Shown piece by piece: positions 15,284-23,898 of a DNA stretch of 64,000 nt. Position numbers and translations under genes: made by a program. Origin of the DNA: SZAS-79 sp965279075 (GTDB lineage Bacteria; Pseudomonadota; Gammaproteobacteria; Burkholderiales; SG8-39); contig CBDIHI010000011.1 in the NCBI GenBank assembly GCA_965279075.1, positions 372,001-436,000 of the forward strand, in the 5' to 3' direction. A model generated the notes under the pieces. The model made no database searches, was not told the origin of the DNA, and saw nothing but the letters and a program-made list of their open reading frames with translations. Within the stretch, counting starts at the first letter, position 1, and each line of letters opens with the position of its first letter.

Positions 15284-16450
15284 TCAGTAAGGTAGTCCTA
15301 CGTAATTCTCGGCCATCGCGGCCTGCGCGGCCTTCGAGCCGGCAAGGTACCCGAGTTCGGCCTGCTGGATCTTCTGGCCGAAGGCGCCGTTCTCGGGAAT
15401 CTTGTGCAGGAGCATCGTCATCCACCACGAGAAGCGCTCGGCCTTCCAGATCCGCGCCAGCGCCCGCTGCGAGTAGGCGTCCAGTTCCGCGGCGCTGCCC
15501 CGATAGTGGCCGATCAGGGCCTCGGACAGGTACTGGACGTCGCTCGCGGCGAGGTTGAGGCCCTTGGCGCCCGTCGGCGGCACGATGTGCGCTGCGTCCC
15601 CGGCGAGGAACAGTCGGCCGAATCGCATCGGCTCGGCGACGAAGCTCCTCAGCGGCGCGATGCTCTTTTCGATCGAGGGGCCGGTGACGAGGTCGTGCGC
15701 CGCCTTCGGGTCGAGCCGGGCGCGCAGCTCGTCCCAGAAGCGCTCGTCGGGCCACTCCCCGACCTTCTCCTCGAGCGAGCACTGGATGTAGTAGCGGCTG
15801 CGGCTATGGCTGCGCATGCTGCACAGCGCGAACCCGCGTTCGTGGCAGACGTAGATCAGTTCTTCCGACACGGGCGGCGTCTCCGACAGCACCCCGAGCC
15901 AGCCGAAGGGGTAGACGCGCTCGAAGGTCTGCAGCGCGCCCTGCGGGACGCTCTGGCGGCACACGCCGTGGAAACCGTCGCAGCCGGCGATGAAGTCGCA
16001 TTCGACCTCGTGCGTGGCGCCGTCCTTCGTGTAGCGCACGCGGGGCCGCTGCGTGTCGAAATCGTGGACGCTGACGTTGTCCGCCTCGTAGACGGTCTTC
16101 GCGCCTGCGGCCGCGCGCGCATCCATCAGGTCGCGCGTCACCTCGGTCTGGCCATAGACGACCACGTTGCGGCCCGTGTGCGCGTGGAGGTCGACCCGCT
16201 GCCGTCCCGCGCTGTAGCTGATCTCCACGCCGCCGTGGACGAGGCCTTCCTTGTGCAGGCGCGCGCCCACGCCCAGTCGGTCCAGCATGTCGACGGTCGC
16301 CTGCTCCAGCACGCCCGCGCGGATGCGCTCGAGCACGTACGCCCGGCTGCGCTGCTCGATGATCACCGCGTCGATGCCGGCGGCGTGCAGCAACTGCCCG
16401 AGCAGCAGGCCGGCCGGGCCGGAGCCTATGATTGCGACTTGCACGCGCAT
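15284..16450 (-). CDS. pobA: 4-hydroxybenzoate 3-monooxygenase
   Basis: A 388-residue FAD monooxygenase, close to the 394 residues of the Pseudomonas enzyme. It has the FAD dinucleotide motif GSGPAG at residues 9-14, the RIRAGVLEQATVDML segment typical of PobA, the DG motif CDFIAGCDGFHG and the second FAD motif GDAAHIVPPTGAKGLNLA. It converts 4-hydroxybenzoate to protocatechuate with NADPH and O2. It diverges from a Bug gene across a 105-bp region with a long-spaced inverted repeat. No pobR regulator and no protocatechuate 3,4-dioxygenase are in the window, but a LigAB-type dioxygenase lies about 5 kb away. Confidence 0.95.
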   Translation of the reverse strand: MRVQVAIIGSGPAGLLLGQLLHAAGIDAVIIEQRSRAYVLERIRAGVLEQATVDMLDRLGVGARLHKEGLVHGGVEISYSAGRQRVDLHAHTGRNVVVYGQTEVTRDLMDARAAAGAKTVYEADNVSVHDFDTQRPRVRYTKDGATHEVECDFIAGCDGFHGVCRQSVPQGALQTFERVYPFGWLGVLSETPPVSEELIYVCHERGFALCSMRSHSRSRYYIQCSLEEKVGEWPDERFWDELRARLDPKAAHDLVTGPSIEKSIAPLRSFVAEPMRFGRLFLAGDAAHIVPPTGAKGLNLAASDVQYLSEALIGHYRGSAAELDAYSQRALARIWKAERFSWWMTMLLHKIPENGAFGQKIQQAELGYLAGSKAAQAAMAENYVGLPY

Positions 16451-16481
16451 GCTGAACCTCTTTCCGAGACCGCCGAGTGTA

Positions 16482-16540
16482 ATGGTTTTCGGGCGGTTCG
16501 CAGCGCCGCGGGGGGCTTGGTTTACCATGGCGAAAACCAT
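16482..16540. promoter_or_regulatory. Split 10-bp inverted repeat in the pobA/Bug divergent region
   Basis: ATGGTTTTCG (16482-16491) and CGAAAACCAT (16531-16540) are perfect reverse complements, 49 bp apart start to start. A related GGTTTACCAT lies at 16519-16528. The three elements occupy most of the 105-bp divergent promoter region, so they may be half-sites for a shared regulator of pobA and the Bug gene. Confidence 0.5.
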
Positions 16541-16555
16541 AACGAGGAGACCCCC

Positions 16556-17527
16556 ATGAAGCAGGTCCTGGCCAGCGTTATCGCGGCCCTGCTGGCGCTG
16601 TTCGCCGCGCACGCATCCGCGCAGTCCTACCCCGCGAAGTCGGTGCGAATCATCATTCCCTACCCCACGGGCGGCGGCGCCGACGCGGCGGCGCGACTGC
16701 TGGCGGACCACCTCGGCCGGACGCTGGGGCAGGGGTTCGTCATCGACCCGCGTCCCGGCGGCAACACCGTGATCGGCACCGAGGCGGCGGCGCGCTCGCC
16801 GGCCGACGGCTACACGCTGCTGCTGACGGGCGGGTCGACGATGTCGGTCCAGCCTTTCGTCTTCCCGGGCAAGCTCCCGTACGACCCGCTCGGCGACTTC
16901 GCGCCGATCAGCATGGTCTCGCACTTCCCGTTCTTCCTGGTCGCGCCCGCGTCGCTGGGCGTCAACACTTTCGCCGAATTCGTCGCTTACGTGAAGGCGC
17001 GACCCGGGCAGTTGTCGTACGCCTCCAACGGCACCGGCGGCCTCGGCCATCTCGGCACCGAGATGATCCGCCAGGCGGTGGGCCTCGACCTCGCGCACGT
17101 GCCGTACAAGGGTTTCGGCCCCATGCTGCCGGACCTGCTCTCGGGCCGGGTGGCGCTGACGATGATGGACCTCGCGCCGCTCGGGTCGAACGCCAGGTCG
17201 GGCGCGGTGAAGTTCCTCGCATCCACTTCGCTGCAGCGCTCGCCGTTCATGCCCGAGGTGCCGACGGTCGCCGAGCTCGCCATTCCCGGCTACGAGATCG
17301 ACGTCTGGTTCGCGCTGTATGCCCCGGCGAAGACGCCGCCGGCGATCGTCGGCCGGCTCAACGCCGAAGTGCGCAAGTACCTGGGGTCCGCGGAGGCGAA
17401 GGAAGCCTACGCGAGGATCGGCCACGAGCCCGGCGCGTCGGCGCCCGAGGACGTGCGCGCGAGGGTGATCGCCGAGCAGAAGACGTTCGCGCCGATCATC
17501 AAGGCGGCGAAGCTGAAGCCGGAGTAG
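16556..17527 (+). CDS. Bug/TctC-family solute-binding protein, divergent from pobA
   Basis: A 323-residue protein with signal peptide MKQVLASVIAALLALFAAHA (cleavage after SAQ) and then YPAKSVRIIIPYPTGGGADAAAR. The ribosome-binding site GAGGAGA lies 6 nt before the ATG at 16556. The divergent arrangement with pobA suggests that it binds 4-hydroxybenzoate or a related aromatic acid (inference from context). It is convergent with the small secreted paralogues. A much longer upstream frame is antisense to pobA and rejected. Confidence 0.9.
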   Translation: MKQVLASVIAALLALFAAHASAQSYPAKSVRIIIPYPTGGGADAAARLLADHLGRTLGQGFVIDPRPGGNTVIGTEAAARSPADGYTLLLTGGSTMSVQPFVFPGKLPYDPLGDFAPISMVSHFPFFLVAPASLGVNTFAEFVAYVKARPGQLSYASNGTGGLGHLGTEMIRQAVGLDLAHVPYKGFGPMLPDLLSGRVALTMMDLAPLGSNARSGAVKFLASTSLQRSPFMPEVPTVAELAIPGYEIDVWFALYAPAKTPPAIVGRLNAEVRKYLGSAEAKEAYARIGHEPGASAPEDVRARVIAEQKTFAPIIKAAKLKPE

Positions 17528-17537
17528 GGCCGGGCGC

Positions 17538-18242
17538 TCAACCGCCGACGCGCGTGCCCCAGATGGTGCCGGTCACGTCCCCGCGGCGCGTGGTGCCGGA
17601 GTAGGAAGCGCAATTCGGGTCGAAACGGTACTTCGACATGCTGTCGTACCGGTTGGCGCCGATGGTCGAGACGACCTTCACCACGAGGTCGGGGCCGTCG
17701 GTCCCGACCACTTCCAGGACGGAGGACCCGTAGTTCGGGACGACACCGTTCCCCGCAGTCTTCCCCTCCCGGGTCTGCCAGACCAGCGTCACCGCCGGAG
17801 AAGCGGCGGCATCGGGCGGTGCATTGTCGTTGCGCCCGTACCCTATGTAGGTCCCCTGCAGGTTCAGCGCGCATGCCGGCGGCGTCGCGGAGGCGGCCGG
17901 TGTCGAGGGCGCGCGCGGCGCCGCCAGGGCTGCGGGTTTCGCCAGCTGTTCGCACATCTGGTCCATCTTGCGGTCCATCAGCAGGGCAACCATCTCGGCA
18001 CCGCATTCGCGCATCTGCGCGAGTGCCGCGGGGTTGCCGCGCTGTGATGCGATCAGCGCTTCGGGCGCGGTCTTTCCCGCCGCGCACTGCGACCGGAAAA
18101 TGTTGAACGCGGCATTGCTGCCGAACACCCAGTAGCTGAAGTCCCGCTCGGCCACCGCGCAGGGGCCGTCGGCGGCATGCGTCAGGGCGGGGACCACGGC
18201 GAGCAGGAACGCGAGCGCGGTACGGCGGGTACGGATAGTCAC
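17538..18242 (-). CDS. Secreted protein with a conserved Cys-containing N-terminal domain (paralogue 2)
   Basis: A 234-residue protein with a signal peptide ending near THA. Residues about 24-100 (from DGPCAVAERDFSYWVFG to MDRKMDQMCEQ) are nearly identical to the neighbouring gene at 18252, while the C-terminal half differs completely: it reads as a beta-rich domain with YRFDPNCASYSGTTRRGD. This points to duplication followed by replacement of the C-terminal domain. No known family recognised. It is 9 bp downstream of its paralogue on the same strand. Confidence 0.75.
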   Translation of the reverse strand: MTIRTRRTALAFLLAVVPALTHAADGPCAVAERDFSYWVFGSNAAFNIFRSQCAAGKTAPEALIASQRGNPAALAQMRECGAEMVALLMDRKMDQMCEQLAKPAALAAPRAPSTPAASATPPACALNLQGTYIGYGRNDNAPPDAAASPAVTLVWQTREGKTAGNGVVPNYGSSVLEVVGTDGPDLVVKVVSTIGANRYDSMSKYRFDPNCASYSGTTRRGDVTGTIWGTRVGG

Positions 18243-18251
18243 CTGGGATCG

Positions 18252-18905
18252 TTACCCCGTGCAGCGCTTCGCCACGGCGCCGCCCTGCTTCCAGCGGATG
18301 CTGTCGTTGTCGACGAGTTCGACGTCCTGCGCGTTGGTGCCGCCGAAGCCGGTGGACATGGTGATCCGGAAGCTGCGCTGGTCGAGCACCTGCAGCGATC
18401 CCTGGCTGGAAAAGCCCGCGCCCATGAAACCGGTCCCGCGGGAGGTCACGGAAGTCCCGGCGAAGATGTTCTGGCCGTTGACCCCGTTGGTGGACCAGCA
18501 CCAGGTGCCCTGCAGCGTGGCGAGGAGGTCGCCCTGTGGCGTGGCGGCCGGCACGGCCTGCCCCGCCGGGGGCCCGGAGACCGCGGCCGTCCCGACCTTG
18601 GGGAACTGCTCGCACATCTGGTCCATCTTGCGGTCCATCAGCAGCTGGACCATCTCGGCGCCGCACTCGCGCATCTGCGCGAGCGCGGCGGGGTTGCCGC
18701 GCTGTGAGGCGATCAGCGCCTCGGGCGCGGACTTCCCGGCCGCGCACTGCGCACGGAAGGTGTTGAAGGCCGTGGTGCTGCCGAACACCCAGTAATTGAA
18801 GTCGCGCTCGGCCACGGCGCAAGGGCCGTCGGCCGCAAGGGCCGCAGGCGCCGGGAGCGCCATCGCGAACACAAGGGCGAGCAGGCAGGCAGGGTGTCTT
18901 GTCAC
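18252..18905 (-). CDS. Secreted protein with a conserved Cys-containing N-terminal domain (paralogue 1)
   Basis: A 217-residue exported protein (signal peptide ending ALA). It shares the 75-80-residue N-terminal domain with the gene at 17538, including conserved Cys residues in DGPCAVAERDF, FRAQCAAGK, RECGAEMV and QMCEQ. After a Pro/Ala linker, its C-terminal domain (GTWCWSTNGVNGQNIFAG) is a different, beta-rich module. It is the first gene of the pair and diverges from the cyclase gene. Unknown function; the Cys pattern fits a disulfide-stabilised periplasmic domain. Confidence 0.75.
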   Translation of the reverse strand: MTRHPACLLALVFAMALPAPAALAADGPCAVAERDFNYWVFGSTTAFNTFRAQCAAGKSAPEALIASQRGNPAALAQMRECGAEMVQLLMDRKMDQMCEQFPKVGTAAVSGPPAGQAVPAATPQGDLLATLQGTWCWSTNGVNGQNIFAGTSVTSRGTGFMGAGFSSQGSLQVLDQRSFRITMSTGFGGTNAQDVELVDNDSIRWKQGGAVAKRCTG

Positions 18906-19029
18906 GTTTCAAGGTTAGCGCAGTTTCACGGTGGCCGGAAGCCGGCGCGCGCGGCCCCGACGATCGTTGCTGCGGGGCGGTGGAGCGGTTAGCCTTGACT
19001 CACCGCCCACCCCCGCCCGCAGGGACCCG

Positions 19030-20571
19030 ATGCCCGGAAGCGCCCTCCGCAACCACCTTACCCGCATCACCTCGCTCGGCAACCTTTCCGGCGCCCTGCT
19101 GACCTTCGTCTATTTCAACTTCCTCGACCCCTCGGCGCAGGAGGGCGCCCCGAAGGTGGGGCCGGGGATGTGGGCCTTCTTCGCGATGTCGTTCGGGCTG
19201 CTCGTGCTGCTCGGGCGCGGGATCGGTGCCGCCTGGCTGCGCCCGGTCGTGGGGTGCGAGGGCGCGCTGCCGGCCGGTCCCGAAGGGGCCGAGCTGCGCC
19301 GCCGCGCGCTGCTGTTGCCGGCGTTCTTCGCGCTGCTCTCGTTCGCGGGCTGGGCCGCGGCCTCGCTGATCTGGGGCGTGGCGTGGCCGATGCTGGTGGG
19401 CGAGTTCACACCGGCACGCGCCGTGCGCCAGGTGTTCGGCATGTGCTTCGTGGCCGCGCCCATCGTCGCGGCGACGGTGTTCTTCAGCATCGAGCGAATG
19501 TGGCGCCGGGAACTGCCGCGCCTGTTCCCGGCGGGGGACCTCGGTGCGGCGGGGGCGCCGAGCCTGCGCGTGCGCGCGCGCATGGTGACGGTGTTCCTGC
19601 TGGTCGGCCTCGTGCCGATGGCGGTACTGTCGGTCGCTGCGCTGACGCGCGCGAACGCCCTCCTGCACGCCGACGCGGAAACGGCGGAGGGCATCATCCG
19701 CAACCTGATCGTCGTCGTCGTGGTGCTGACCGTGGGGGGCTTCCTCGTGTCGATCCGCCTCGCCCGGTTCGTGGCCGGCAGCGTGGCCGAGCCGCTGCGC
19801 GACGTGCAGGCGGCGATGGCCGAAGTCGCGCGCGGCGGGCTGGACGCGCGCTGCGCCGTGGTGTCCAACGACGAGATCGGCGCGGTGGCAGAGGGCTTCA
19901 ACCGCATGGTCGAAGGCTTGAGGGAGAGGGAGTCCATCCGCGAAACCTTCGGCAAGTACGTCAGCCCCGAGGTGCGCGACGAGATCCTCGCGGGACGGGC
20001 CTCGCTTGCCGGGGGATCGCGCGAGGTCACGATCCTGTTCTGCGACCTGCGCGACTTCACGCCGTGGGTGGAGGCCACGCCGGCCGACGAGGTGGTCGCC
20101 AGCCTCAACGCCTACTTCACCGAGATGGACGCCGCGATCCGCGCGCACGGCGGCCTCGTGCTGCAGTTCATCGGCGACGAGATCGAGGCCGTGTTCGGCG
20201 CCCCCGTGGCGGACCCGCGCCACGCCGAATCCGCGGTCCGCGCCGCGATCGGCATGCGCGAACGCCTCGCGGCGTGGAATGCGGGACGCGTCGCCGCCGG
20301 CAAGGCCGCGCTGCAGCACGGCATCGGGATCCATACCGGCACCGTCATCGCTGGCAACATCGGCAGCAGCGAGCGCATGTCCTACGCGCTGGTGGGCGAC
20401 GCGGTCAACCTGACCTCGCGCATCCAGTCGCTGAACAAGGATTTCGGTACGCGCATCCTGGTGAGCGGCGAGACCACGCGCAGGCTCGCGCCCGGGTTCG
20501 ACCTGAAACCTTTGCCCGCCGTAAAGGTCAAAGGCAGGACGGCGGAGGTGGAGGTGTATTCCCTTGGGTAA
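19030..20571 (+). CDS. Membrane class III adenylate/guanylate cyclase with HAMP domain
   Basis: A 513-residue protein from the ATG at 19030. About six hydrophobic segments in the first 250 residues form a membrane sensor part. HAMP follows (SVAEPLRDVQAAMAEVARGG), then a cyclase catalytic domain with the two metal Asp sites (ILFCDLRDFT and FIGDEIEAVFG) and GDAVNLTSRIQSLN. The catalytic residues look intact. It produces cAMP or cGMP; which one cannot be judged here. The stop overlaps the start of a lipoprotein gene by 8 bp. It is one of two cyclases in the window. Confidence 0.88.
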   Translation: MPGSALRNHLTRITSLGNLSGALLTFVYFNFLDPSAQEGAPKVGPGMWAFFAMSFGLLVLLGRGIGAAWLRPVVGCEGALPAGPEGAELRRRALLLPAFFALLSFAGWAAASLIWGVAWPMLVGEFTPARAVRQVFGMCFVAAPIVAATVFFSIERMWRRELPRLFPAGDLGAAGAPSLRVRARMVTVFLLVGLVPMAVLSVAALTRANALLHADAETAEGIIRNLIVVVVVLTVGGFLVSIRLARFVAGSVAEPLRDVQAAMAEVARGGLDARCAVVSNDEIGAVAEGFNRMVEGLRERESIRETFGKYVSPEVRDEILAGRASLAGGSREVTILFCDLRDFTPWVEATPADEVVASLNAYFTEMDAAIRAHGGLVLQFIGDEIEAVFGAPVADPRHAESAVRAAIGMRERLAAWNAGRVAAGKAALQHGIGIHTGTVIAGNIGSSERMSYALVGDAVNLTSRIQSLNKDFGTRILVSGETTRRLAPGFDLKPLPAVKVKGRTAEVEVYSLG

Positions 20572-21064
20572 GGTGCTGTTCCTTGCGATGGTCGCGGCCC
20601 TGGCGGGCGGCTGCGCCTCCTATGACGGGCGCGGCCTCGTGCCGGGCGTGGCCACTGCGGCGCAGGCCGAGGCCCTGATGGGTTCCCCGGCCGAGACCCG
20701 TTCCACGGCCGACGGCGGCAAGGTCCTGGTCTTCACCCGCGCGCCGCTCGGGCGGCACACCTACGCGGTCGCGTTGGGGCCCGACGGGAAGGTGCGCGGC
20801 GTCGAACAACTCCTCACCTGGGCGAACACCGAGAAGCTGCTGGCCGGGACCACCACCCGTCCCCAGGTCCGCGAACTGCTCGGGCCGCCGGGCATCGTCT
20901 CCCGCCTGCCGCGCCAGCAGCGCGAGGTCTGGGAATACAAGTGGCTGCACTACGACGAGAAGCGCATCCTCTGGGTGCAGTTCTCCGACGACGGCATCGT
21001 GCGCGAGGTGCTCAACATGCGCGATTTCGCCGCCGAGCCGCCGAGCGGCGGCCGGAGGCGCTGA
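20564..21064 (+). CDS. Lipoprotein with a BamE/SmpA-like fold
   Basis: About 166 residues. The N-terminus has a lipobox LAGGC (Cys near residue 17), so it is a lipidated envelope protein. The rest contains two similar halves with GxxTxxQvxxLLGxP motifs: VATAAQAEALMGSPAETR and TTRPQVRELLGPPGIVSR. These are the hallmark of the SmpA/OmlA/BamE fold. The start is uncertain: TTG at 20564 overlaps the cyclase end, and GTG at 20573 is an alternative. Coupling to the cyclase suggests co-expression. Confidence 0.7.
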   Translation: MGKVLFLAMVAALAGGCASYDGRGLVPGVATAAQAEALMGSPAETRSTADGGKVLVFTRAPLGRHTYAVALGPDGKVRGVEQLLTWANTEKLLAGTTTRPQVRELLGPPGIVSRLPRQQREVWEYKWLHYDEKRILWVQFSDDGIVREVLNMRDFAAEPPSGGRRR

Positions 21065-21067
21065 GGC

Positions 21068-21910
21068 TCAGGGCGCGACGTTCCAGTCCACGCCGCCCAT
21101 GCCGCAGCGCAGCGGCACCGAGGGCACGTAGAACATCGTCTCGGCCTTGCGCGGGCCCGCAGCACCCATGGCGACCAGCCACGCCAGCAGTTCCACCGTG
21201 CCGCCGTCGCCGGCCGCCATCATCTTCTCGATGGTGACTTCGCGCAGCACGCGGTCGGCGTCGCCGCCGGCCAGCAGGTCGAGGAACCAGCGGTCGAACT
21301 TCTCGTCCACGTCGAAGTACTTCTGGCCGCCCGGATCGTGCGAGAGGCCGCCCGTGGCCATGATCGCGACACGCGCGTCCGACGGCCACGCGCGGATCAC
21401 GTCGGCCAGCACCCGGCCGAATTCGTGGCAGCGCGCGGGCGAGGGCATCGGTGGCACCACGCAGTTCATGTGGATGGGCACCAGCGGCACGTCGTAGTCC
21501 GGCGTGAGGAACCTGAGCGGCACCGACCAGTTGTCGTCGAACTGCAGCTGGTCGGAGAACGCGAGGTTGAATCCCTGCTTCCCCGACTCGCGCACGATCC
21601 GCCGCGCGAGGTCGCGATTGCCCTCGACCTCGTAGTCGGGCACGTTGACCCAGTCGCGGAACCACTCGGCCGGGCCTTTCCAGTGCGCGGCCGTGCCCAC
21701 GCACCAGTCGGGCACGCTCTCCATCGGGAAATTCAGCAGGTGGTCGTTGGCGATGCCGACGATGACGTCGGGCTTCGCTGCGCGCAGCTTCTCGCCCATG
21801 CGCGCGTAGCCCGACAGCACGGCGTCCTGCTCGTGCTTCGGGGCCTTGTCGATCCAGCCGGTGGCGCCGGGGGCATGGGCGAGGGCGATGACGGAGACGA
21901 TCTCGGCCAT
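21068..21910 (-). CDS. Extradiol ring-cleavage dioxygenase, LigB-type catalytic subunit
   Basis: A 280-residue class III extradiol dioxygenase. N-terminal VSVIALAHAPG holds an iron-ligand His; VGIANDHLLNF and VPIHMNCVVPP carry further active-site residues; MATGGLSHDPGG is the conserved late motif. It works with the small subunit encoded just upstream (2-bp gap), as in protocatechuate 4,5-dioxygenase (LigAB). It opens catechol-type rings next to the hydroxyls with Fe(II) and O2. Gallate or another catechol acid is an equally possible substrate. The last gene of the cluster, ending 3 bp from the convergent lipoprotein gene. Confidence 0.88.
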   Translation of the reverse strand: MAEIVSVIALAHAPGATGWIDKAPKHEQDAVLSGYARMGEKLRAAKPDVIVGIANDHLLNFPMESVPDWCVGTAAHWKGPAEWFRDWVNVPDYEVEGNRDLARRIVRESGKQGFNLAFSDQLQFDDNWSVPLRFLTPDYDVPLVPIHMNCVVPPMPSPARCHEFGRVLADVIRAWPSDARVAIMATGGLSHDPGGQKYFDVDEKFDRWFLDLLAGGDADRVLREVTIEKMMAAGDGGTVELLAWLVAMGAAGPRKAETMFYVPSVPLRCGMGGVDWNVAP

Positions 21911-21912
21911 GC

Positions 21913-22209
21913 TCAGCCCTTCAGCATCTTTTCGGCGTAGAGCTGCGCGGCGGCGCTCTCGTTGTGGTTGTAGCCGGCGCCGCGGAACAGGCGCGACACC
22001 TGCGGCAGGAAATACGGATGCACGCCGAGCTCGCCCAGGCGCTTCAGGTCGATCTCGCGCAGCGCCTTGCATTCTTCCGCCGAGAGCCCGTAGTCGCGCA
22101 TCAGGCCTTCGAGGTCGGTGCGGAAGCGCTCGCGCCTGGCGGCGTCGCGGCGCACCTCGAAGATCAGCTTGTTGGCCGGCAACGTCTTGTCGGTGTTGAG
22201 GATGCTCAT
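21913..22209 (-). CDS. Extradiol dioxygenase small subunit, LigA-type
   Basis: A 98-residue protein with the LigA-family pattern. FEVRRDAARRERFRTDLEGL leads into YGLSAEECKALREIDLKRLGELGVHPYFLPQVSRL. In LigAB this subunit forms the lid of the active site. The ATG at 22209 overlaps the amidohydrolase stop (ATGA), and the stop is 2 bp before the catalytic subunit start. Three tightly coupled cistrons therefore form one unit. Confidence 0.88.
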   Translation of the reverse strand: MSILNTDKTLPANKLIFEVRRDAARRERFRTDLEGLMRDYGLSAEECKALREIDLKRLGELGVHPYFLPQVSRLFRGAGYNHNESAAAQLYAEKMLKG

Positions 22210-23894
22210 GGCCCGACGATACCAGAGCCGCGTTCCCAGGCGATGCGCCCGCCGGCGATCGTGAGCGCAGGTTCGATGTGTGGAATGCGCCCGACGGGCA
22301 TGGTCAGCGGATCCTCGTCCAGGACGACCAGGTCGGCGAGCTTGCCGGGCTCGAGCGTGCCGCGCGCGTCCTCGTCGAGGCAGAGCCACGCCCCGTTCAC
22401 GGTCGCGCAGCGCAGGGCGTCCTCGCGCGAGATCCTCTGGCCCGGCGCGATCACCGCGCCGGTGTCCCGGTCGATGCGCTCGACCGCCTGCCAGACGCAG
22501 GGCCACAGCGACACCGGCACGTTGTCCGTGGCGAGCGACACCTTCACGCCCGCGTCCAGCAACGCTCGAATCGGGCAGAGCGTGTCCTCGTTCTCCCGGC
22601 CGATGCGGGCGAGCACCTCGGAGGCCTTCTTCCAGAGGTAGGCGTTGGTGTGGGTGGTGACGACGACGCCGTGGTGCTTCAGCTTCGCGACCTGTTCCGC
22701 GGTGATGGTGACCGGGTGCGCGATGACCCAGCGCAGGTCGTCGATCGGCGTTTCGAGGGCGGCTTCGGCGAAGAGTTCCAGCATCGGCATCTGGATCGCG
22801 CAGACGCGCAGGCGTTCCTTCGCCGCGGCCCCGAGCAGTGCGAGCAATGCCTTGCGCGGCAGCCCTGCGTCGTAGTTGAAGCCCGCCCAGCCGGTCTGCG
22901 GGGCACACCGCGCGCGCAGCCGGCTTTCCGCGGGCTGGGCGTCCGGCTCGGCGAAGAGGCCCGCGAGGCGCAGCCAGGCGTCGCCTTCGCCGCGTCCGCG
23001 CAGGCGTGCCGCCTCGCGCGCCACCCACGCGCGCACGTCTTCCTCGCTCGCGCCGCTCCAGCCGGGACTGATGGCCAGCGTCGCGCGGACGGTCTGGCGG
23101 TCCTGCCTGCGCAGGCGCCGGTAGGCGTCGACCACTTCTTCCGACACGCCGTGGCCTTCGAAGACCGCGGTCGTGCCGACGGCGTTGTACGCCTGCATCG
23201 AGCGGCCGAGCGTGCGCACGCGGTCGTCGGCGGTGAACTGCGGCGCGCAGCGGAACAGCGTGAACTCCGAGATCGGCTGGAACGCGTTGTCGCGGAAGAC
23301 CCCGGTGGGCTCGCCGGCCGCGTCCGTGTCGATCGTCACGAGCGGCGAGGGCGGTGGCGTGCCACGGCGTACGCCGGCAAGCGCCAGTGCCGCCGTGTTG
23401 GCCACGGACACCAGCGGCAGCTGGTTCGACCAGTAGCCCCAGGCGCAGCGGATGAGGATCGGGTGCGCGGTGGAGGCGCGGTCGAGGTCGCGGCGGTCCG
23501 GCAGTCGCCCTTCCTCGAACATCGATTCCGACCAGCGGTACTCCGGGGCCGTGCCGAGCGGCATCGTGACGATCCAGGTGCCTGGCGGTGTCGCGGCGGC
23601 GAGCGCGCGCAGGCGCTCAACGAGCTCGCGGATCGAACGGCAGCCGGAGACGGAGGGCAGCAGTTCCTTCAGGCCTTCGCGGTCGAGGTGCGCGTGCCCG
23701 TCGGTGAGGCCGGGCATCAGGGTGCGCCCGGCCAGTTCGATCACGCGGGTGGAAGGGCCTGCGAGGGCCGAGACGGCGTGGTTGTCGCCGACGGCGACGA
23801 TGTGCTCGCCTGCGACCGCGATCGCTTCGGCCGTCGCGGACCGCCCGCCCAGCGTCAGTACGGTGCCTCCGCGCAGCAGGAGGTCGGCCTGCAC
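22206..23894 (-). CDS. Amidohydrolase of the YtcJ-like family
   Basis: A 562-residue metal-dependent hydrolase. The N-terminal beta-sandwich ends in LMPGLTDGHAHLD, the HxH metal motif. WVIAHPVTITAEQVAKLK supplies a later His, and VSLATDNVPVSLWPC the Asp near the end of the barrel. The C-terminus (GTLEPGKLADLVVLDEDP) closes the composite domain. Family members hydrolyse amides or related bonds. Coupling to LigAB suggests that it releases the catecholic acid from an amide or imide precursor (inference). A Bug gene lies 4 bp upstream. Confidence 0.85.
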   Translation of the reverse strand: MQADLLLRGGTVLTLGGRSATAEAIAVAGEHIVAVGDNHAVSALAGPSTRVIELAGRTLMPGLTDGHAHLDREGLKELLPSVSGCRSIRELVERLRALAAATPPGTWIVTMPLGTAPEYRWSESMFEEGRLPDRRDLDRASTAHPILIRCAWGYWSNQLPLVSVANTAALALAGVRRGTPPPSPLVTIDTDAAGEPTGVFRDNAFQPISEFTLFRCAPQFTADDRVRTLGRSMQAYNAVGTTAVFEGHGVSEEVVDAYRRLRRQDRQTVRATLAISPGWSGASEEDVRAWVAREAARLRGRGEGDAWLRLAGLFAEPDAQPAESRLRARCAPQTGWAGFNYDAGLPRKALLALLGAAAKERLRVCAIQMPMLELFAEAALETPIDDLRWVIAHPVTITAEQVAKLKHHGVVVTTHTNAYLWKKASEVLARIGRENEDTLCPIRALLDAGVKVSLATDNVPVSLWPCVWQAVERIDRDTGAVIAPGQRISREDALRCATVNGAWLCLDEDARGTLEPGKLADLVVLDEDPLTMPVGRIPHIEPALTIAGGRIAWERGSGIVGP

Positions 23895-23898
23895 CGCC

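Noticed and set aside
16556..17425. N-terminal extension of pobA up to 17425
   Set aside because: The extension is antisense to the Bug gene at 16556. The FAD motif begins directly after the ATG at 16450, which matches the family start.
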